The notes under the pieces are model-generated. The model was given only the letters and a program-made list of their open reading frames with translations, was not told the origin of the DNA and made no database searches. The translations under genes were made by a program, and so were the position numbers. A stretch of 64,000 nucleotides of DNA, from NCBI GenBank assembly GCA_002898255.1, contig BEIE01000001.1:806001-870000 (forward strand), written 5' to 3'. Positions 34,347-46,325 of this stretch are shown here, in pieces. The first letter of the stretch is position 1; every line of letters begins with the position of its first letter. Source of the stretch: a bacterium HR28 (lineage in GTDB: Bacteria > Chloroflexota > Chloroflexia > Thermomicrobiales > Thermomicrobiaceae).

Positions 34347-35729
34347 ATGGTACGGATGACCACGCGCTTGGCGATCGTCACGGGGCGAATCGTCGCGTGG
34401 GCAATGCGGCGTTCGGGGCTTGGCGGGGGAACGGCCTTGCCTGGACTCATCGCGCTGCGCCTTGCGCCTGACTTGTTGACGACACTGGCAAGAAAGCTTC
34501 CATCTGGTGGCATTGTCGTTGCCGGAACGAATGGAAAGACGACGACCGCGCGTCTACTAGCCGAGTCGCTCCGTGCCAGTGGCCTTCAGGTCGTGCACAA
34601 CCGTTCTGGCAGCAATCTGCCGCGCGGTATTGCAGCGACGTTTCTCGAGGTCACGGACTGGTTGGGTCGGCTGGATGGTGATATCGCGGTGCTCGAGGTC
34701 GACGAGTTTGCCCTCCCAGCCGTGGTCAGGGCGGTGAAGCCGCGCATGCTCGTTCTTCTCAACCTGTTCCGAGATCAGCTTGACCGGTATGGAGAGCTGG
34801 AGACGATTGCACGAACCTGGCGGAGGGCGCTGGACGAGCTCTTACCAGATGCTACCGTGGTCGTGAATGCTGACGACCCAATCTTGGCTGAGTTGACTGC
34901 AGGCTTCCAGGAGCGTCGGTGGACGTTCGGGCTGGAGGATCCCGCAGTGGCGCTGCCAATGCTCCCACATGCGGCTGATTGGCGACTCTGCCCGCGCTGT
35001 GGGGCCTCGCTCGAGTACGAACGAGTTTTCCTCGGGCACCTCGGGCGCTATCGCTGTCGTGCTTGTGCCTTTGCCCGACCGGCGCCGACGGTTGTGGCGC
35101 GGACGGTACGGCAAGAGCCGGCCGGACTTGCGCTCGATGTGGACTGGGGCACTCGGACATTCGCGGTGCGCAGTCAGCTTTCCGGTGTCTACAACGCGTA
35201 CAACCTCCTCGCGGCGGCGAGCGCGGGATTTGCGCTCGGGCTCGCGCCAGAAACGCTGGTTCCGGCACTGGCCGAGGTCCCAGCAGCCTTCGGGCGGCAA
35301 GAGCGTGTTCGGTTGGCGGGACGCGAGCTCACGTTGCTCCTCATCAAGAACCCGACGGGGTTCAATGAGGCGATCCGGCTCCTCGTGTCAACAAAGAGAC
35401 ACTGCCCAGTGCTCATTGTGATCAATGACCTCGATGCGGACGGACGTGACGTCTCCTGGCTTTGGGATGTCGATCTGGAGGCGCTGCGAGTACTCTCGGT
35501 ACCGGTCAGCACCGGTGGGATCCGGAGCGGGGAGATTGCCCTCCGACTCGCCTATGCAGGGATCGAGCCATGTGGACGCTATCCTGGAGTCGTGGAAGCA
35601 CTCGATCGTTGGCTGGCGACTCTCCCCCCGGATGGCTGTGGCTGGGTACTCGCAACCTACACGGCGATGCTGGAGCTCCGTCGGGAGCTAGCCCGACGGG
35701 GTGTAGCGGTCGAATTCTGGGCGCAGTGA
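34347..35729 (+). CDS. murT: Lipid II isoglutaminyl synthase, Mur ligase subunit MurT
   Basis: 460 residues. With GatD it amidates the D-glutamate of lipid II to D-isoglutamine in the cytoplasm. The central Mur ligase domain starts with IVVAGTNGKTTTARLLAESL, the ATP-binding loop. A Cys4 zinc-ribbon insertion (LCPRCGASLEYE and YRCRACAF, about residues 215-245), characteristic of MurT, and the C-terminal DUF1727 domain (INDLDADGRDVSWLWDVDLE) distinguish it from MurC-F. The first ATG at 34347 has AGGTGGG; ATG 34356 is an alternative. It lies 5 bases after mreC and 12 bases before gatD. Confidence 0.92.
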   Translation: MVRMTTRLAIVTGRIVAWAMRRSGLGGGTALPGLIALRLAPDLLTTLARKLPSGGIVVAGTNGKTTTARLLAESLRASGLQVVHNRSGSNLPRGIAATFLEVTDWLGRLDGDIAVLEVDEFALPAVVRAVKPRMLVLLNLFRDQLDRYGELETIARTWRRALDELLPDATVVVNADDPILAELTAGFQERRWTFGLEDPAVALPMLPHAADWRLCPRCGASLEYERVFLGHLGRYRCRACAFARPAPTVVARTVRQEPAGLALDVDWGTRTFAVRSQLSGVYNAYNLLAAASAGFALGLAPETLVPALAEVPAAFGRQERVRLAGRELTLLLIKNPTGFNEAIRLLVSTKRHCPVLIVINDLDADGRDVSWLWDVDLEALRVLSVPVSTGGIRSGEIALRLAYAGIEPCGRYPGVVEALDRWLATLPPDGCGWVLATYTAMLELRRELARRGVAVEFWAQ

Positions 35730-35741
35730 CGGAGGGACGTC

Positions 35742-36506
35742 GTGCGCTTGACAATATGCTGGCTGTATGCGCGCACGATGAACATTTACGGTGACCGTGG
35801 CAATGTCCTGGCCCTGGTCGAGCGATGTCGTCGCCGAGGAATCGAGACGGAGGTGGTAGAAATCGGGGTCGGGGAGCCGCTCGAACCGGGTCGCTGTGAC
35901 CTCTTCTTCTGGGGCGGGGGACAAGACCGAGAGCAGATTGCCGCGGCTGAGGACCTTCAAGGCACCAAGGGGGAGGTCTTGCGGGCGGAGATCGAGCGAG
36001 GAGTACCGCTCCTCGCGGTCTGTGGCGGATACCAGCTGCTCGGTCGGTTCTACCGACCGCATGAGGGACCGGAGCTCCCCGGGCTCGGCGTGTTTGACGC
36101 CTGGACAGTTGCTGGATCACGGCGGATGATTGGGAACGTGGTCGTGGATTCCCCCGACTTCGGCGAGTTGGTCGGCTTTGAGAATCACAGTGGGCGCACC
36201 TTTCTTGGCCCTGGTGCTCGTCCGCTCGGCACGGTACGGATCGGGTACGGCAACAACGGCAAGGATCGAACGGAGGGGTGCCGGTACCGTAACGCGATTG
36301 GCACATACCTTCACGGACCAGTACTGCCGAAGAACCCGCAACTGGCCGATCATCTGATCGCCTGTGCGCTTGCATTGCACGGGTGGGTTGGTAGCTTGGA
36401 ACCGCTCGACGACGCACTCGCGCGGGTGGCGCATGAGGAAGCAGTGGAGCGTGCGCGCGTAGAACGGCCGACGCTTCGCCGCTTCTGGCCGCTCACGAGA
36501 CGGTGA
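35742..36506 (+). CDS. gatD: Lipid II isoglutaminyl synthase, glutamine amidotransferase subunit GatD
   Basis: 254 residues, CobB/CobQ-type class I glutamine amidotransferase that supplies ammonia to MurT. The nucleophilic Cys lies in VPLLAVCGGYQLLG (about residue 94) and the catalytic His in GTYLHGPVLPKNPQLADHLI (about 189). The start RLTICWLYARTMNIYGDRGN is typical of the family. The GTG at 35742 follows GGAGGGACGTC. The last 14 bases overlap the 3' end of the convergent GH57 gene, marking the border between the cell-wall and alpha-glucan operons. Confidence 0.92.
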   Translation: MRLTICWLYARTMNIYGDRGNVLALVERCRRRGIETEVVEIGVGEPLEPGRCDLFFWGGGQDREQIAAAEDLQGTKGEVLRAEIERGVPLLAVCGGYQLLGRFYRPHEGPELPGLGVFDAWTVAGSRRMIGNVVVDSPDFGELVGFENHSGRTFLGPGARPLGTVRIGYGNNGKDRTEGCRYRNAIGTYLHGPVLPKNPQLADHLIACALALHGWVGSLEPLDDALARVAHEEAVERARVERPTLRRFWPLTRR

Positions 36507-38937
36507 GATCGGCTTCCGCTGTCTCGAATGCGATCCAGAGAACATCGCAGAGCGCGCGGAAACGCTCGATCCATTCGCGTGCCGCTTGCTCACCTCGCTG
36601 GGCGCGCCAGCGTCGCTCTGGTAGTGCGCGCTGCAGCAACTCGTAGACGATGTTCTGGACACGCCACGTATTGACTGGTTCGCTGAGGTGGCTGGCAACC
36701 TTGGCCAAGCCCGTAAGGGTGTTCAAGAGCTCCAGGTCGTCCGGCTGGTGACGCCACTCCTGGGCGAGTGCTTCGAGCGCTTCTTGGAGCGCGTAGGCGA
36801 GTCCAGGCTGGTCGAGGGTGAGTTGCCAGACTTCTGCCTCCTGGAAGAGTTGCTCCAGCCTCTCGACTGAGGGACGTGGTTCGGCTAGTGTGTGACGCAG
36901 TTCCGCGTTGACTGTCATCTCAGCGGCGATAAGGAAGGCACGCGGGATTGGGGCACCCAAATCGGCGAGGAACCGCATCAAAGGCTGACTGTCCTCGTAC
37001 AAGTGGCGATACAGCTCCTCAGCTTCCGCGAGGGTCGAGGTGAGGATGATGTGGAGAAGCTTGCGCTGCTCGTCCTTGAAGAGAGATCGCAGTGAGTAAT
37101 CAGCCCGGCCGAATGCACGGTCAAGTGCCCGCACCGTTTCTGGCAGATCTGCCCGGCCGAACGGTTCGCTGAGGAGTTGACGGACTTCCGCGTAGCGCTC
37201 TGGTGTGCCGTCCGATTCGACGCCGCCAACGAGGTTGTGCTCGCCGAGGTGTAGGGCAGCGGTGAGAAACGCTAGCTGTCGTCCAGTGAGTGTTGAAGTC
37301 ACGCGGACACGGGCAATGAAAAGGTGTGCTCGTCCGGCACGTTGGGCGATCCCCTCGAGGCGCTCGATTTCAAAGCAACCGATAGAGGCGCGCTCTGGAT
37401 AGTCCTCGAACAGCGCGCTGAGGGCATAGTGCGCAGCGACATTGGCAAATTCGACCCGTGCTGGCCGAACCAGGCGTTCCCAGACACCGCGGCCGTCGTG
37501 ATACTGTGGGAGATTACTCGGCGCACGCGCTAGGCGCTCAACGAACTCTTGCTCAAGCGAGGTGTGGAACAGCTCCTCAGCGATCTGGATGACACGAGCA
37601 GCGGACTGGAGGGCCTGGACAGTCTCCAGCCCGGAGAGTTCGTCGAAGAACCAGGCGTCACTGCTGTACATACGCAAGGCGTGTCGCTGCATCTCGAGCG
37701 CCTCGAGCACGAGGATCTGCTCCTCAGGTCGGAGCGCACGCACCTGCCAGCGCTCCAGAAAGCGCTGCACGTTCCCTGGCGAACGATCAAGAATCACTTC
37801 AATGTAATCGTCACGAGCCCCCCAGGGATCGTGGAGGAGTGTCCCAACGTGTTGCTCGTACAACAGAGCGACTGTATCACGCAGCCAGTCGAGCGCTTCG
37901 CGGAGCGGCCCGCGCCACTCCTGTGTCCATTCGGGGTGGCTTCCCATCTTGCACCCACAGTTGCTCCGCCAGCGCTCGATGCCATGGATGCAGCTCCAGG
38001 ACGTCTGCTCCACGATCTGCGCTTCCCACGTTGGCGGGTGCTCGGCCAAGTACGCTCCGTAAGTGATAACACGGGCGTCCTTTGCAGCTTGGATGGTGGC
38101 GATGGCTGCAGCGAGGGCCATGTCCCCGAAGCGGTGATGATGGCCGTACGTCTCGCCGTCGGTCGCAATGTGGGCGAGCCGATCGGCGGTGTCGCTCGCG
38201 GCGGAAAGCAAGCGCGCGCCGAGCTGCCGGCCGTCCTGTAAGAGATCACCAAAGGCGACGTCGCGAGCGATCGCACCATCGTAGAAGAAAGCAACAACTT
38301 CTCGGTCTGACGAGAGTGCAATGCGGTAGGGCCGCGTGGTTTCGACGCGACCTCCTGAGACGTCCTGCCACCCGCTAAAGCCCGGGGGGCGGACGGCTGC
38401 TGCCTGGTGCGGCGCGAGGATGACGAAGCGCAGGCCGAGATCGGCCACCAGTTCGAGGGTTGGCAGATCGACTGCCGTTTCCGGCAGCCAGATCCCTTCC
38501 GGTCGCCGGCCGAAACGATGCTCAAAGTCACGGATACCCCAGAGAAGCTCGGTGCGTCGGTCACGCTCGTTGGCGAGCGGCAAGATTACGTGATGGTAGG
38601 GGTGGGCGATAGCGGGGCCGTGCCCGTTGAAGCGTTCGCATCCCTCGCGGTCAGCATCGAGAATCGCGCGGTAGACGTCGGGGGCTTCGCGTTCGAGCCA
38701 CCAGAGCAGTGTTGGGCCGAAGTCAAAGCTGATCCAGGCGTAGTTGTTCACAATCCGGACGATACGACCGCGCGGGTCGAGGATTCGTGACCAGGCATTG
38801 GGGCCATAGCACTCGGCGGTGATCCGCTCGTTCCAGTCGTGATACGGGTAGGCAGAATCCTCGAGTTCGACGATTTCGAGCCAAGGATTCTCCCGTGGCG
38901 GCTGATAGAAATGCCCATGGATGCAGACATACCTCAC
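36493..38937 (-). CDS. Glycoside hydrolase family 57-type protein with DUF3536 domain
   Basis: 814 residues, last gene of the alpha-glucan operon. The N-terminal GH57 catalytic barrel starts [20 protein letters not shown]; the likely nucleophile Glu153 is in [17 protein letters not shown] and the likely acid Asp260 in [33 protein letters not shown] follows. The C-terminal 400 residues are helical and correspond to the DUF3536 region. Family members include alpha-amylases, branching enzymes and amylopullulanases acting on alpha-glucan, but DUF3536 types are largely uncharacterised. The GTG at 38937 shares a GTGA overlap with the glgB stop, which fixes the start; the longer frame to 39171 lies inside glgB. 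Confidence 0.88.
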   Translation of the reverse strand: MRYVCIHGHFYQPPRENPWLEIVELEDSAYPYHDWNERITAECYGPNAWSRILDPRGRIVRIVNNYAWISFDFGPTLLWWLEREAPDVYRAILDADREGCERFNGHGPAIAHPYHHVILPLANERDRRTELLWGIRDFEHRFGRRPEGIWLPETAVDLPTLELVADLGLRFVILAPHQAAAVRPPGFSGWQDVSGGRVETTRPYRIALSSDREVVAFFYDGAIARDVAFGDLLQDGRQLGARLLSAASDTADRLAHIATDGETYGHHHRFGDMALAAAIATIQAAKDARVITYGAYLAEHPPTWEAQIVEQTSWSCIHGIERWRSNCGCKMGSHPEWTQEWRGPLREALDWLRDTVALLYEQHVGTLLHDPWGARDDYIEVILDRSPGNVQRFLERWQVRALRPEEQILVLEALEMQRHALRMYSSDAWFFDELSGLETVQALQSAARVIQIAEELFHTSLEQEFVERLARAPSNLPQYHDGRGVWERLVRPARVEFANVAAHYALSALFEDYPERASIGCFEIERLEGIAQRAGRAHLFIARVRVTSTLTGRQLAFLTAALHLGEHNLVGGVESDGTPERYAEVRQLLSEPFGRADLPETVRALDRAFGRADYSLRSLFKDEQRKLLHIILTSTLAEAEELYRHLYEDSQPLMRFLADLGAPIPRAFLIAAEMTVNAELRHTLAEPRPSVERLEQLFQEAEVWQLTLDQPGLAYALQEALEALAQEWRHQPDDLELLNTLTGLAKVASHLSEPVNTWRVQNIVYELLQRALPERRWRAQRGEQAAREWIERFRALCDVLWIAFETAEADLTVS

Positions 38938-40877
38938 GGCAGGCTCCGATCGCTCGCACGCTCGAAGATCACGATGGCGAGTGGTGGCAGCGTGAGCACC
39001 AGTGAGTAGCGGCGTCCATGCCAGGGAACCGGAACCGTTTCCACCCCACCAAGGTTGCCCCAACCACTGCCGCCATACTCGCGCGCGTCGCTGTTGAGAA
39101 GTTCGCGCCAAAAGCCCGGGAGCGGAGCTCCGACGCGGTAATTCTGACGTGGCACCGGGGTGAAGTTGCACACGACGAGGAGTTCCTCGCCGGGACGCCG
39201 ACTCTTGCGGAGGTAGACGAGCACGCTGTTCTCGGCGTCATTGCAGTCGATCCATTCAAAACCTTCGGGCGAGCAGTCGAGTTCGTACAGCGCTGGCTTC
39301 GTCCGCGCGAGGTGGTTCAAGTCAGCCAGCCAGCGCCGAACGCCCTCGTGCGGTGCATACTGGAGGAGATCCCAGTCAAGGCTTGTCTCGTGGTTCCACT
39401 CGCGCCACTGTGCGAGTTCGGCTCCCATGAAGAGAAGTTTCTTGCCGGGCAGCGTATATTGGTAGCCGTAGAGCAGCCGGAGGGTGGCAAATTTTTGCCA
39501 ATCGTCACCCGGCATCTTGGCGAGCAGGGATCCTTTACCATGCACGACTTCGTCGTGCGAGAGTGGCAGGACAAAGTTCTCGTTAAAGGCGTAGAGCATG
39601 CGAAACGTCAACTCGTGGTGATGATATTTCCGGTAGATCGGATCGTGGCTGAAGTAGCGCAACGTATCGTGCATCCAACCCATGTCCCATTTGAGCCCGA
39701 AGCCGAGTCCGCCGACGTAGGTTGGTCGTGATACCATCGGCCAAGCAGTCGATTCTTCGGCGATCGTCTGGACGTCGGGGAAGTGTCGGTAAACCTCCTC
39801 ATTCAACCGTCGCAGGAAAGCGATCGCCTCCAAGTTCTCGCGCCCGCCGTATTCATTGGGGATCCACTCGCCTGGACCGCGGGAGTAATCGAGATAGAGC
39901 ATGGAGGCGACGGCGTCGACGCGGAGTCCGTCGGCATGATAGCGATCGAGCCAGAACATGGCGCTGGAGAGCAAGAATGTCCGTACTTCGTTGCGCCCAT
40001 AGTTGAAGATCGCCGTGTGCCAGTCAGGGTGGAAGCCCTTACGGGGGTCAGCATGTTCGTAGAGGTGCGTCCCATCGAAGAAGACAAGACCGTGCTCGTC
40101 GGTTGGGAAATGCGAGGGAACCCAGTCGAGGATCACGCCGATGCCCTGCTGATGGAGTTCGTCGATCAACGCCATGAAGTCCTGTGGCGTGCCGTAGCGT
40201 GCTGTTGGCGCGAAGTAACCAGTGATCTGATATCCCCATGAGCCGTAGAAGGGATGCTCCATCACCGGCAAAAACTCCACGTGCGTGAAGCCCATGCGGC
40301 GCACATGCTCCGCCAGGCGTGGAGCGAGTTCCCGGTAGGTGAGCCAGCGGTTCCCCTCTTCCGGGACGCGCATCCATGATCCGAGATGCACCTCGTAGAT
40401 CTGCATCGGGGCGTCGAGCGCATTTGCCTGCCTGCGTCGGTGCATCCAGTCGGCGTCGTGCCACTCGTAGTCGAGTTCCCAGACGATTGACGCGGTTCCC
40501 GGTGGACACTCGTGCCAGAACCCATATGGATCGGCCTTGAACACCTGATACCCGTGGTAACGAGAGACGATATGGTACTTATAACGCGCACCTACCCTGA
40601 GTCCTGGGATGAAGCCTTCCCAAATGCCGGAGCTCCCGCGCGGTGCGAGAGGGTGCTTCCCTGGTGTCCAGTCGTTGAAGTCACCGACAACCGAGACACG
40701 CTCGGCATTGGGAGCCCATACGGCGAAAAACACCCCCTCTTCGCCGTCAAGCGCGCATGGATGCGCACCCATTTTCTCGTAGGCCCGGAGCCAGGTGCCC
40801 TCGTTGAACAGGTACACATCGTGATCAGTAAGGAGAGACCGATCGTGGCGCACCGGGCCGACGCGCTGTTCCACCAT
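38934..40877 (-). CDS. glgB: 1,4-alpha-glucan branching enzyme GlgB
   Basis: 647 residues, GH13 enzyme that makes alpha-1,6 branches in glucan. A CBM48 domain (about 45-135, [20 protein letters not shown]) precedes the catalytic barrel: nucleophile Asp321 in [18 protein letters not shown], general acid Glu in IAEESTAWP (372-380), and the substrate-binding [15 protein letters not shown]. It lacks the long N-terminal N1 domain of E. coli GlgB, as thermophile enzymes often do. The ATG at 40877 has GGGGGTGTGAGG upstream and is 4 bases past the malQ stop; the longer frame to 40961 lies within malQ and is unlikely. Confidence 0.95.
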   Translation of the reverse strand: MVEQRVGPVRHDRSLLTDHDVYLFNEGTWLRAYEKMGAHPCALDGEEGVFFAVWAPNAERVSVVGDFNDWTPGKHPLAPRGSSGIWEGFIPGLRVGARYKYHIVSRYHGYQVFKADPYGFWHECPPGTASIVWELDYEWHDADWMHRRRQANALDAPMQIYEVHLGSWMRVPEEGNRWLTYRELAPRLAEHVRRMGFTHVEFLPVMEHPFYGSWGYQITGYFAPTARYGTPQDFMALIDELHQQGIGVILDWVPSHFPTDEHGLVFFDGTHLYEHADPRKGFHPDWHTAIFNYGRNEVRTFLLSSAMFWLDRYHADGLRVDAVASMLYLDYSRGPGEWIPNEYGGRENLEAIAFLRRLNEEVYRHFPDVQTIAEESTAWPMVSRPTYVGGLGFGLKWDMGWMHDTLRYFSHDPIYRKYHHHELTFRMLYAFNENFVLPLSHDEVVHGKGSLLAKMPGDDWQKFATLRLLYGYQYTLPGKKLLFMGAELAQWREWNHETSLDWDLLQYAPHEGVRRWLADLNHLARTKPALYELDCSPEGFEWIDCNDAENSVLVYLRKSRRPGEELLVVCNFTPVPRQNYRVGAPLPGFWRELLNSDAREYGGSGWGNLGGVETVPVPWHGRRYSLVLTLPPLAIVIFERASDRSLP

Positions 40878-40881
40878 CGCC

Positions 40882-42951
40882 TCACACCCCCTTCCCCAGC
40901 CGGTCGTGCGACGGGCGAGTGGGAGCACTCGCGGCGCGTTGCCGACTTTTCTCTCGGGCACGGTTGAGCGTTTTGAGGAGCTCTAAGACGACTGGAGTGG
41001 TGGCAAAGTCAGCCATGCCGTACTGCGTCAGGCGGCGCCAGTTCGGCTGTTCGAGGCCGGTCCCTGGTCGATTCTGCGGTTGGCGCTCGCCCCAGAGATC
41101 CTCGAGGTTAACCAGAACGACCGCGGCGTCACTGGAACCGAGGAAACGTAACAGTGCACCGATAACGTCGTTCAGCCGTGGCGCAGTATGCTGTTCGAGA
41201 AAACCTGCGCTTGCGAGCCAGGCGACGACGGCGCGCTGAATATCCTGCCCCCACTCGTCCCAAAGCGCGGCGAACGGTGGGAGGTCATGCGTGTCCAGAC
41301 TGGCCACGCAAAGTCTCGGTGGTGTGGTGAAGGTGCCGTTGCGCCGCTCAAACGGCAGAACCCACAGCCGGAGTAACCCCTCCCTTGCCATTGCCTGCCG
41401 CACGGCTCGCGGGACAGTGCCAAGGTCTTCACCCGCGACGGCACATCCGGTACGGTAACTCTCGATTGCTAGGACGGCGTAGTACTCCTCAGCCGGATAG
41501 CGGACGTAGACCCCTTCCCGTCCGCTCGCCTGCGCGGGGACCCAGTACAAGCGGTGGAACCCCATGACGTGGTCGATACGGAGAAGGCGTGCTGTGCCGA
41601 GATGGTGAGTAAAGACCGCTCGCACGTAGCGATACCCGTCCTCGCGGACGCGTTCTGGATGGAGCGGCGGAAAGCCCCATACCTGTCCCTCGGCGAAGAA
41701 CGGGTCAGGCGGCGCACCGGCACTCGCGTCCGTTGCGAAGAGATGCGGCCAGCGCCAGACATCGAACCCTTCGGGATGGACGCCGAGCGGTAGATCGAGA
41801 TAGAGCGCGTCATGGCCAACCGTGGCGATCTGCTGCGCCGCCAGCCATTGTGCCACTGCATAGGGCCAAGCAGGCTCACCAGGTCCCACCTCACTCCTCA
41901 GGAGTTCCACACGGAGACTGGACGACCAACGGCTGGGACGACCAAAACGATCGACCGCAGCGCGGAAACGCGCGTACTCCGCGAGGATCGGATGGGTATC
42001 CAGCCAGGTCTCGATCTCTTGCCGCAAGGCAGGCTGCTGCGCCAGTTGGTGGCTGGCGACTTTGAGCGCGGCGAAGCGTTGTTGCCAGCTCGTCTGGTAG
42101 TCCACTAGGCGCGTGCCACTGGCCCCTGGTACCGTCGTGAGCTGGTACTCCTCTACGTCAACTGGAAGCGGAAGCGCACGAAGATCGACAAAAAACTCGC
42201 TCCACGCAAGGCGACTGACTGGTGCATATGGACTGGGGTCATAAGGGTCATCGCCGAGGAACGTGGGCAGGAGCGGGAGGGTTCCCACGAGCGCACCACC
42301 GCACTGGCGCGTCCAAGCTGCAAGTTCCTGGAGTCGTCGGTAGGTCGCTCCGTCGCGCGGCTCCTCACGCCAAGCGGCGTACAGCGGGAGGAAGACGCCC
42401 CAAACAGAGTTAAGCCCGACATCTTCCGGAGGTCGTACAGTCGCCGGGCGTACCATCAAGAGCGTGCGAGTGATTCGACCATCTGGACAAGCGATCTCCA
42501 CCTCGTGGTACCCGATCGGCAGCCGATAGTGAAGTGGCAGCTCGACCTGCATGCAGGTGAAGTCAAGGCTGGGCGCGAGAGGTGCTGCCGGCTGCACAGT
42601 GGTGAGTTCCTCGCTGGAGACGACGAGGTGGAGCACGTCGTCGTTCTCGCTGCGGACAAGAAGTTCGAAGCGGCCACGAGGTTCTGCTGGGAGAAGCAGA
42701 CGGAGACGAGGTGTTCCCCGTCCGTGTGTCCAGACGTGCACCGGCTCACAGCGTCGCTCCAAGCGTGCTTGCCACCGCTCCCGCAGCAGCGTCGCTGCTT
42801 CTTCAGGCGTACGGATCGGAATGCCGAGGGCACGGAGCGTCGCAAGGAGCTGTTCTACACGGGCGACCTGCCGCACTCCGGCGATGTCACGGTAGGCGAG
42901 CTGGAGGCCGGCATCGTGAGCCAGTGCGCGGAGGGCAGCGAACCGGTTCAT
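40882..42951 (-). CDS. malQ: 4-alpha-glucanotransferase (amylomaltase) MalQ
   Basis: 689 residues, GH77. It moves maltosyl or longer units between glucans. About 170 N-terminal residues form the extra domain seen in actinobacterial and proteobacterial MalQ, then the barrel begins with [16 protein letters not shown]. Catalytic residues: nucleophile Asp460 ([16 protein letters not shown]), acid Glu508 (AGEDLGTVP) and the stabilising Asp556 ([10 protein letters not shown]). It overlaps the TreS-maltokinase gene by 4 bases, so it is translationally coupled. In this operon it can rework the maltooligosaccharides made or used by GlgE. Confidence 0.95.
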   Translation of the reverse strand: MNRFAALRALAHDAGLQLAYRDIAGVRQVARVEQLLATLRALGIPIRTPEEAATLLRERWQARLERRCEPVHVWTHGRGTPRLRLLLPAEPRGRFELLVRSENDDVLHLVVSSEELTTVQPAAPLAPSLDFTCMQVELPLHYRLPIGYHEVEIACPDGRITRTLLMVRPATVRPPEDVGLNSVWGVFLPLYAAWREEPRDGATYRRLQELAAWTRQCGGALVGTLPLLPTFLGDDPYDPSPYAPVSRLAWSEFFVDLRALPLPVDVEEYQLTTVPGASGTRLVDYQTSWQQRFAALKVASHQLAQQPALRQEIETWLDTHPILAEYARFRAAVDRFGRPSRWSSSLRVELLRSEVGPGEPAWPYAVAQWLAAQQIATVGHDALYLDLPLGVHPEGFDVWRWPHLFATDASAGAPPDPFFAEGQVWGFPPLHPERVREDGYRYVRAVFTHHLGTARLLRIDHVMGFHRLYWVPAQASGREGVYVRYPAEEYYAVLAIESYRTGCAVAGEDLGTVPRAVRQAMAREGLLRLWVLPFERRNGTFTTPPRLCVASLDTHDLPPFAALWDEWGQDIQRAVVAWLASAGFLEQHTAPRLNDVIGALLRFLGSSDAAVVLVNLEDLWGERQPQNRPGTGLEQPNWRRLTQYGMADFATTPVVLELLKTLNRAREKSRQRAASAPTRPSHDRLGKGV

Positions 42952-45900
42952 GCACCACCCTCCCGGGCGCGGAGCAGCTCGAGGATGCCGCGGAGCGGGA
43001 TTGCGAGCCAGCCTGGCCGGTGTCCCAGCTCATAGCGGAGCTCGTAGATCGCCTTGTCCATCAAGTAGGCTTCGAGCAGCACCGCTAGCTGTTTCGGGTC
43101 ATTGGGGATCAGCGTTGTGGATTGCAAGCCCTCAAGATAGCCCTGCAGGAAAACTGCGGCGACCCAACCGTACCAGAAGCGAAGCCACGCCTCTGCCCGT
43201 GCCGTGTCGTGCAGCAGACCACGCTGCAGTTGGTCGAACAGGGTTGCCGAGGCAGCATAGTGGAACGAGCGGAGCATGCCAGCGACATCGGTCAGCGGCG
43301 AGCGCTTGAGCCGCCGCTCGCTGAGCGGGCGAGCTGGCTCCCCCTCAAAGTCGATGATGACGAAGTCGCGACCGGTATAGAGCACCTGCCCGAGGTGGTA
43401 GTCACCATGGCAACGGATGCGCTGGGCCGGTAGAAGCTGCTGCAGCAATCGCTGGTAGACTTGGACGATCTCGCGTTCGCGTTGGAGGACAGTCTCGGCC
43501 TCGCTGCGGACATTCTCGGGAAGCTGGGCAAGCCGATCCCGCAAGAGGGTGAAGGTCTGCAGCAGCTGACTGCGCATTGCCTGGTAGAGCGAGCGCTGGT
43601 AGAGCATCGAGAACGGTTCCGGTGCAAACGCGGGATCATCGGTAAGGCTGGCGAGTGCTCGGTGGAGTTCAGCGGTGCGCTGGCCGAGGAGATAGGCGGA
43701 CTCGACATACGTGTCAATCAACTCATAGACGATCGGCGGCGGGGAGCTTGCCGCGCGGGCCAAGAGGGCTTCAGCATCCAAACCGAGAGACGGGGGCTCT
43801 TCGCTGTAAGCGAGGGCGCGTTCAAGGAATCCAGCAAGCATGTCCAGCGTGTACTGCCAAGCGTCACCCTCATTCGGTACATAGCCGAGCAACACGGCAA
43901 GCGTCATCGCCTCGCCGCTCGCCGGCCGATAGTCGAGGCTGCCGGCCAGAGGCGGGACGTATCGAAAACCAAGTCGCTCGGTCAGCGCTCGTTCGAGCTC
44001 GAGTTCTGGGTTCGGGCCAGGTTCGATCCTCCGGTAGAGCTTGAGGAGGACCCGTTCTGGGAAGATCACAGAGGTGTTGCTTTGTTCCGCGCGACCGAGC
44101 ACTGGTTCGGGGAGCGGTGTGCCCGGCCAGACCAAGCGACGGAACGCGGTCGTCGGCTGTGCGACCACCGTGCCGTGCTCTCCCCGGAAACGTCGCCGGC
44201 GACCGATCTGCTCGACGAGACTGCGGCTGAACGAGGGAACCGCGAGCGCGTCGACGAGGAGAGCCGTTTCGTCGGGTAACGCACGCGCAATGACGGCATG
44301 TGGTGTGCGTTCGATGAGTTCGCGTGCAAGATCGCCGCGGGCGATGGCCAGCGGCAGGACATACAGTTCCGGATCGCCCTCGGTGTACTCGACGGAGATA
44401 AGGAGGAGGGTTGCCGCTACCCCGTCGACGGGAAGCGGTATCTGATCAGCGATCCGTACCTGCTTGATCCGCCGGGCCTTACCCGCAAACCAGCGCCGCG
44501 CCCGAAGGTAGCGTGGGAGTTCATCCAAAAGCGCGCGCTGCGCCGTGCTGAGGTCCAGTGTCCCCTCGCGCTCCCGTACCGGAATGACCGGGAGCTCACT
44601 CGGTGTCACCACGAGCAGCTCTTCGCCGGCGCGCGGGCGCTCGAGGCTGAACCAGTAGAAGCTGTGCGGGCCAAGCATAACCCGATACGGCTCTTCGCCG
44701 ATCGGCGGGAACTCGATACGACCGAAGAGTTCTATCGGAACCAGGCCACGATAGGCCGAAAGATCCAGTTCAGCCCACTGGACAAAGCGGGAGAGGTTTG
44801 CAACGACGAGGATCGTTTCCTGCTCGTAGCGGCGGACATAAGCCAAGACTTTCCGGTTGTCGACCGGGATGAACTCGAACGACCCGCGCCCGAACGCCTT
44901 AAACTGTTTCCGGAGCGCGATCAGTCGCTTCATCCACCAGAGCAGCGAATGGGGATTTGCCTGCTGCGCTTCGACATTGACCGCCTCGTAGTGGTACTCG
45001 GCATCGACGATCACTGGCAAATAGAGGCGCTGGCGCGGTGCGGTAGAGAAGCCAGCGTTGCGGTCGGCGCTCCACTGCATCGGCGTGCGCACGCCGTTCC
45101 GGTCCCCAAGATAGACATTGTCCCCCATCCCGATCTCGTCACCGTAGTAAATGACCGGGGTGCCAGGGAGCGAGAAGAGTAGGCCATTCATCAGCTCGAT
45201 GCGGCGCCGGTTGTTCCCGAGGAGCGGCGCAAGCCGCCGGCGGATGCCAAGGTTGATACGGGCAACTGGATCACGAGCATAGACGCGATACATGTAGTCG
45301 CGCTCTTCGTCGGTAACCATCTCGAGCGTCAGCTCGTCGTGATTGCGCAGGAATAGGGCCCATTGAGCAGTTTCCGGAATGGGCGGGGTCTGGGACAGGA
45401 TATCGACGATCGGGAAGCGGTCTTCCATACGGATTGCCATAAAGAGGCGCGGCATCAGCGGAAAGTGAAAGGCCATATGACACTCGTCGCCCTGCCCAAA
45501 ATAGGCGACCGCGTCTTCCGGCCACTGGTTTGCCTCGGCCAAAAGCATGCGATTGCGGTAACGACTATCAACGTAACGGCGGAGCTCCTTCAAGAAAGCG
45601 TGGGTCTCGGGCAGGTTCTCGCAGTTCGTCCCTTCACGCTCATAGAGATATGGCACGGCATCAAGCCGCATCCCGTCGACACCAAGGCGCATCCAGAAGT
45701 CGACGACGCGGAGGATGGCACGACGCACCGCTGGGTTGTCGTAGTTGAGGTCGGGTTGATGCGAGTAGAAGCGATGCCAGTAGTAGGCTTTGGCCACCGG
45801 ATCCCACGCCCAATTGGAAGTCTCGAAGTCCTTGAAGATAATGCGGGCCTCTTTGTACTTTTCCGGCGTGTCGCTCCAGACGTAGAAGTTGCGCCAGACA

Positions 45901-46316
45901 CTGCCGGGTGCCGCGCGCCGTGCCCGTTGGAACCACGGATGCTGGTCAGACGTGTGGTTGAGGACGAGCTCGGTGATAACCCGGATCCCGCGCCGATGTG
46001 CCTCGCGGATGAACTCTTTGACGTCGCGGAGGGTGCCATAGGCGGGATGGACGTCCGTATAGTCGGCGATGTCGTATCCGTCGTCACGGAGCGGTGACGG
46101 GTAGAACGGTAAGAGCCAGACAGCGGTGATCCCGAGGTCTTCGAGGTAGTCAAGTTTTTGTGTGAGTCCTGGGAAGTCACCAATTCCGTCCCCGTTGCTA
46201 TCGTAGAAGGCGCGGACGTGGAGCTCGTAAATAATGGCGTCCTTGTACCAGAGTGGATCGTCGGGAAGCTGTGGTACCGGTGTGGCTCGACGACGTTCGG
46301 CGACCTTGACCGCCAT
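42948..46316 (-). CDS. treS: Trehalose synthase/maltokinase fusion (TreS-Mak)
   Basis: 1122 residues, two enzymes in one chain. Residues 1 to about 580 are GH13 trehalose synthase, which interconverts trehalose and maltose: nucleophile Asp219 ([14 protein letters not shown]), acid Glu261 ([11 protein letters not shown]) and Asp327 ([11 protein letters not shown]). Residues from about 610 to 1122 are maltokinase, an APH-like fold with HGDYHLGQ (970-977) and DFEGEP (989-994) carrying the catalytic and metal-binding Asp residues. The fusion channels trehalose to maltose 1-phosphate, the GlgE donor. It starts 9 bases after glgE ends and overlaps malQ by 4 bases. Confidence 0.95.
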   Translation of the reverse strand: MAVKVAERRRATPVPQLPDDPLWYKDAIIYELHVRAFYDSNGDGIGDFPGLTQKLDYLEDLGITAVWLLPFYPSPLRDDGYDIADYTDVHPAYGTLRDVKEFIREAHRRGIRVITELVLNHTSDQHPWFQRARRAAPGSVWRNFYVWSDTPEKYKEARIIFKDFETSNWAWDPVAKAYYWHRFYSHQPDLNYDNPAVRRAILRVVDFWMRLGVDGMRLDAVPYLYEREGTNCENLPETHAFLKELRRYVDSRYRNRMLLAEANQWPEDAVAYFGQGDECHMAFHFPLMPRLFMAIRMEDRFPIVDILSQTPPIPETAQWALFLRNHDELTLEMVTDEERDYMYRVYARDPVARINLGIRRRLAPLLGNNRRRIELMNGLLFSLPGTPVIYYGDEIGMGDNVYLGDRNGVRTPMQWSADRNAGFSTAPRQRLYLPVIVDAEYHYEAVNVEAQQANPHSLLWWMKRLIALRKQFKAFGRGSFEFIPVDNRKVLAYVRRYEQETILVVANLSRFVQWAELDLSAYRGLVPIELFGRIEFPPIGEEPYRVMLGPHSFYWFSLERPRAGEELLVVTPSELPVIPVREREGTLDLSTAQRALLDELPRYLRARRWFAGKARRIKQVRIADQIPLPVDGVAATLLLISVEYTEGDPELYVLPLAIARGDLARELIERTPHAVIARALPDETALLVDALAVPSFSRSLVEQIGRRRRFRGEHGTVVAQPTTAFRRLVWPGTPLPEPVLGRAEQSNTSVIFPERVLLKLYRRIEPGPNPELELERALTERLGFRYVPPLAGSLDYRPASGEAMTLAVLLGYVPNEGDAWQYTLDMLAGFLERALAYSEEPPSLGLDAEALLARAASSPPPIVYELIDTYVESAYLLGQRTAELHRALASLTDDPAFAPEPFSMLYQRSLYQAMRSQLLQTFTLLRDRLAQLPENVRSEAETVLQREREIVQVYQRLLQQLLPAQRIRCHGDYHLGQVLYTGRDFVIIDFEGEPARPLSERRLKRSPLTDVAGMLRSFHYAASATLFDQLQRGLLHDTARAEAWLRFWYGWVAAVFLQGYLEGLQSTTLIPNDPKQLAVLLEAYLMDKAIYELRYELGHRPGWLAIPLRGILELLRAREGGA

Positions 46317-46325
46317 AGAAGCCCC

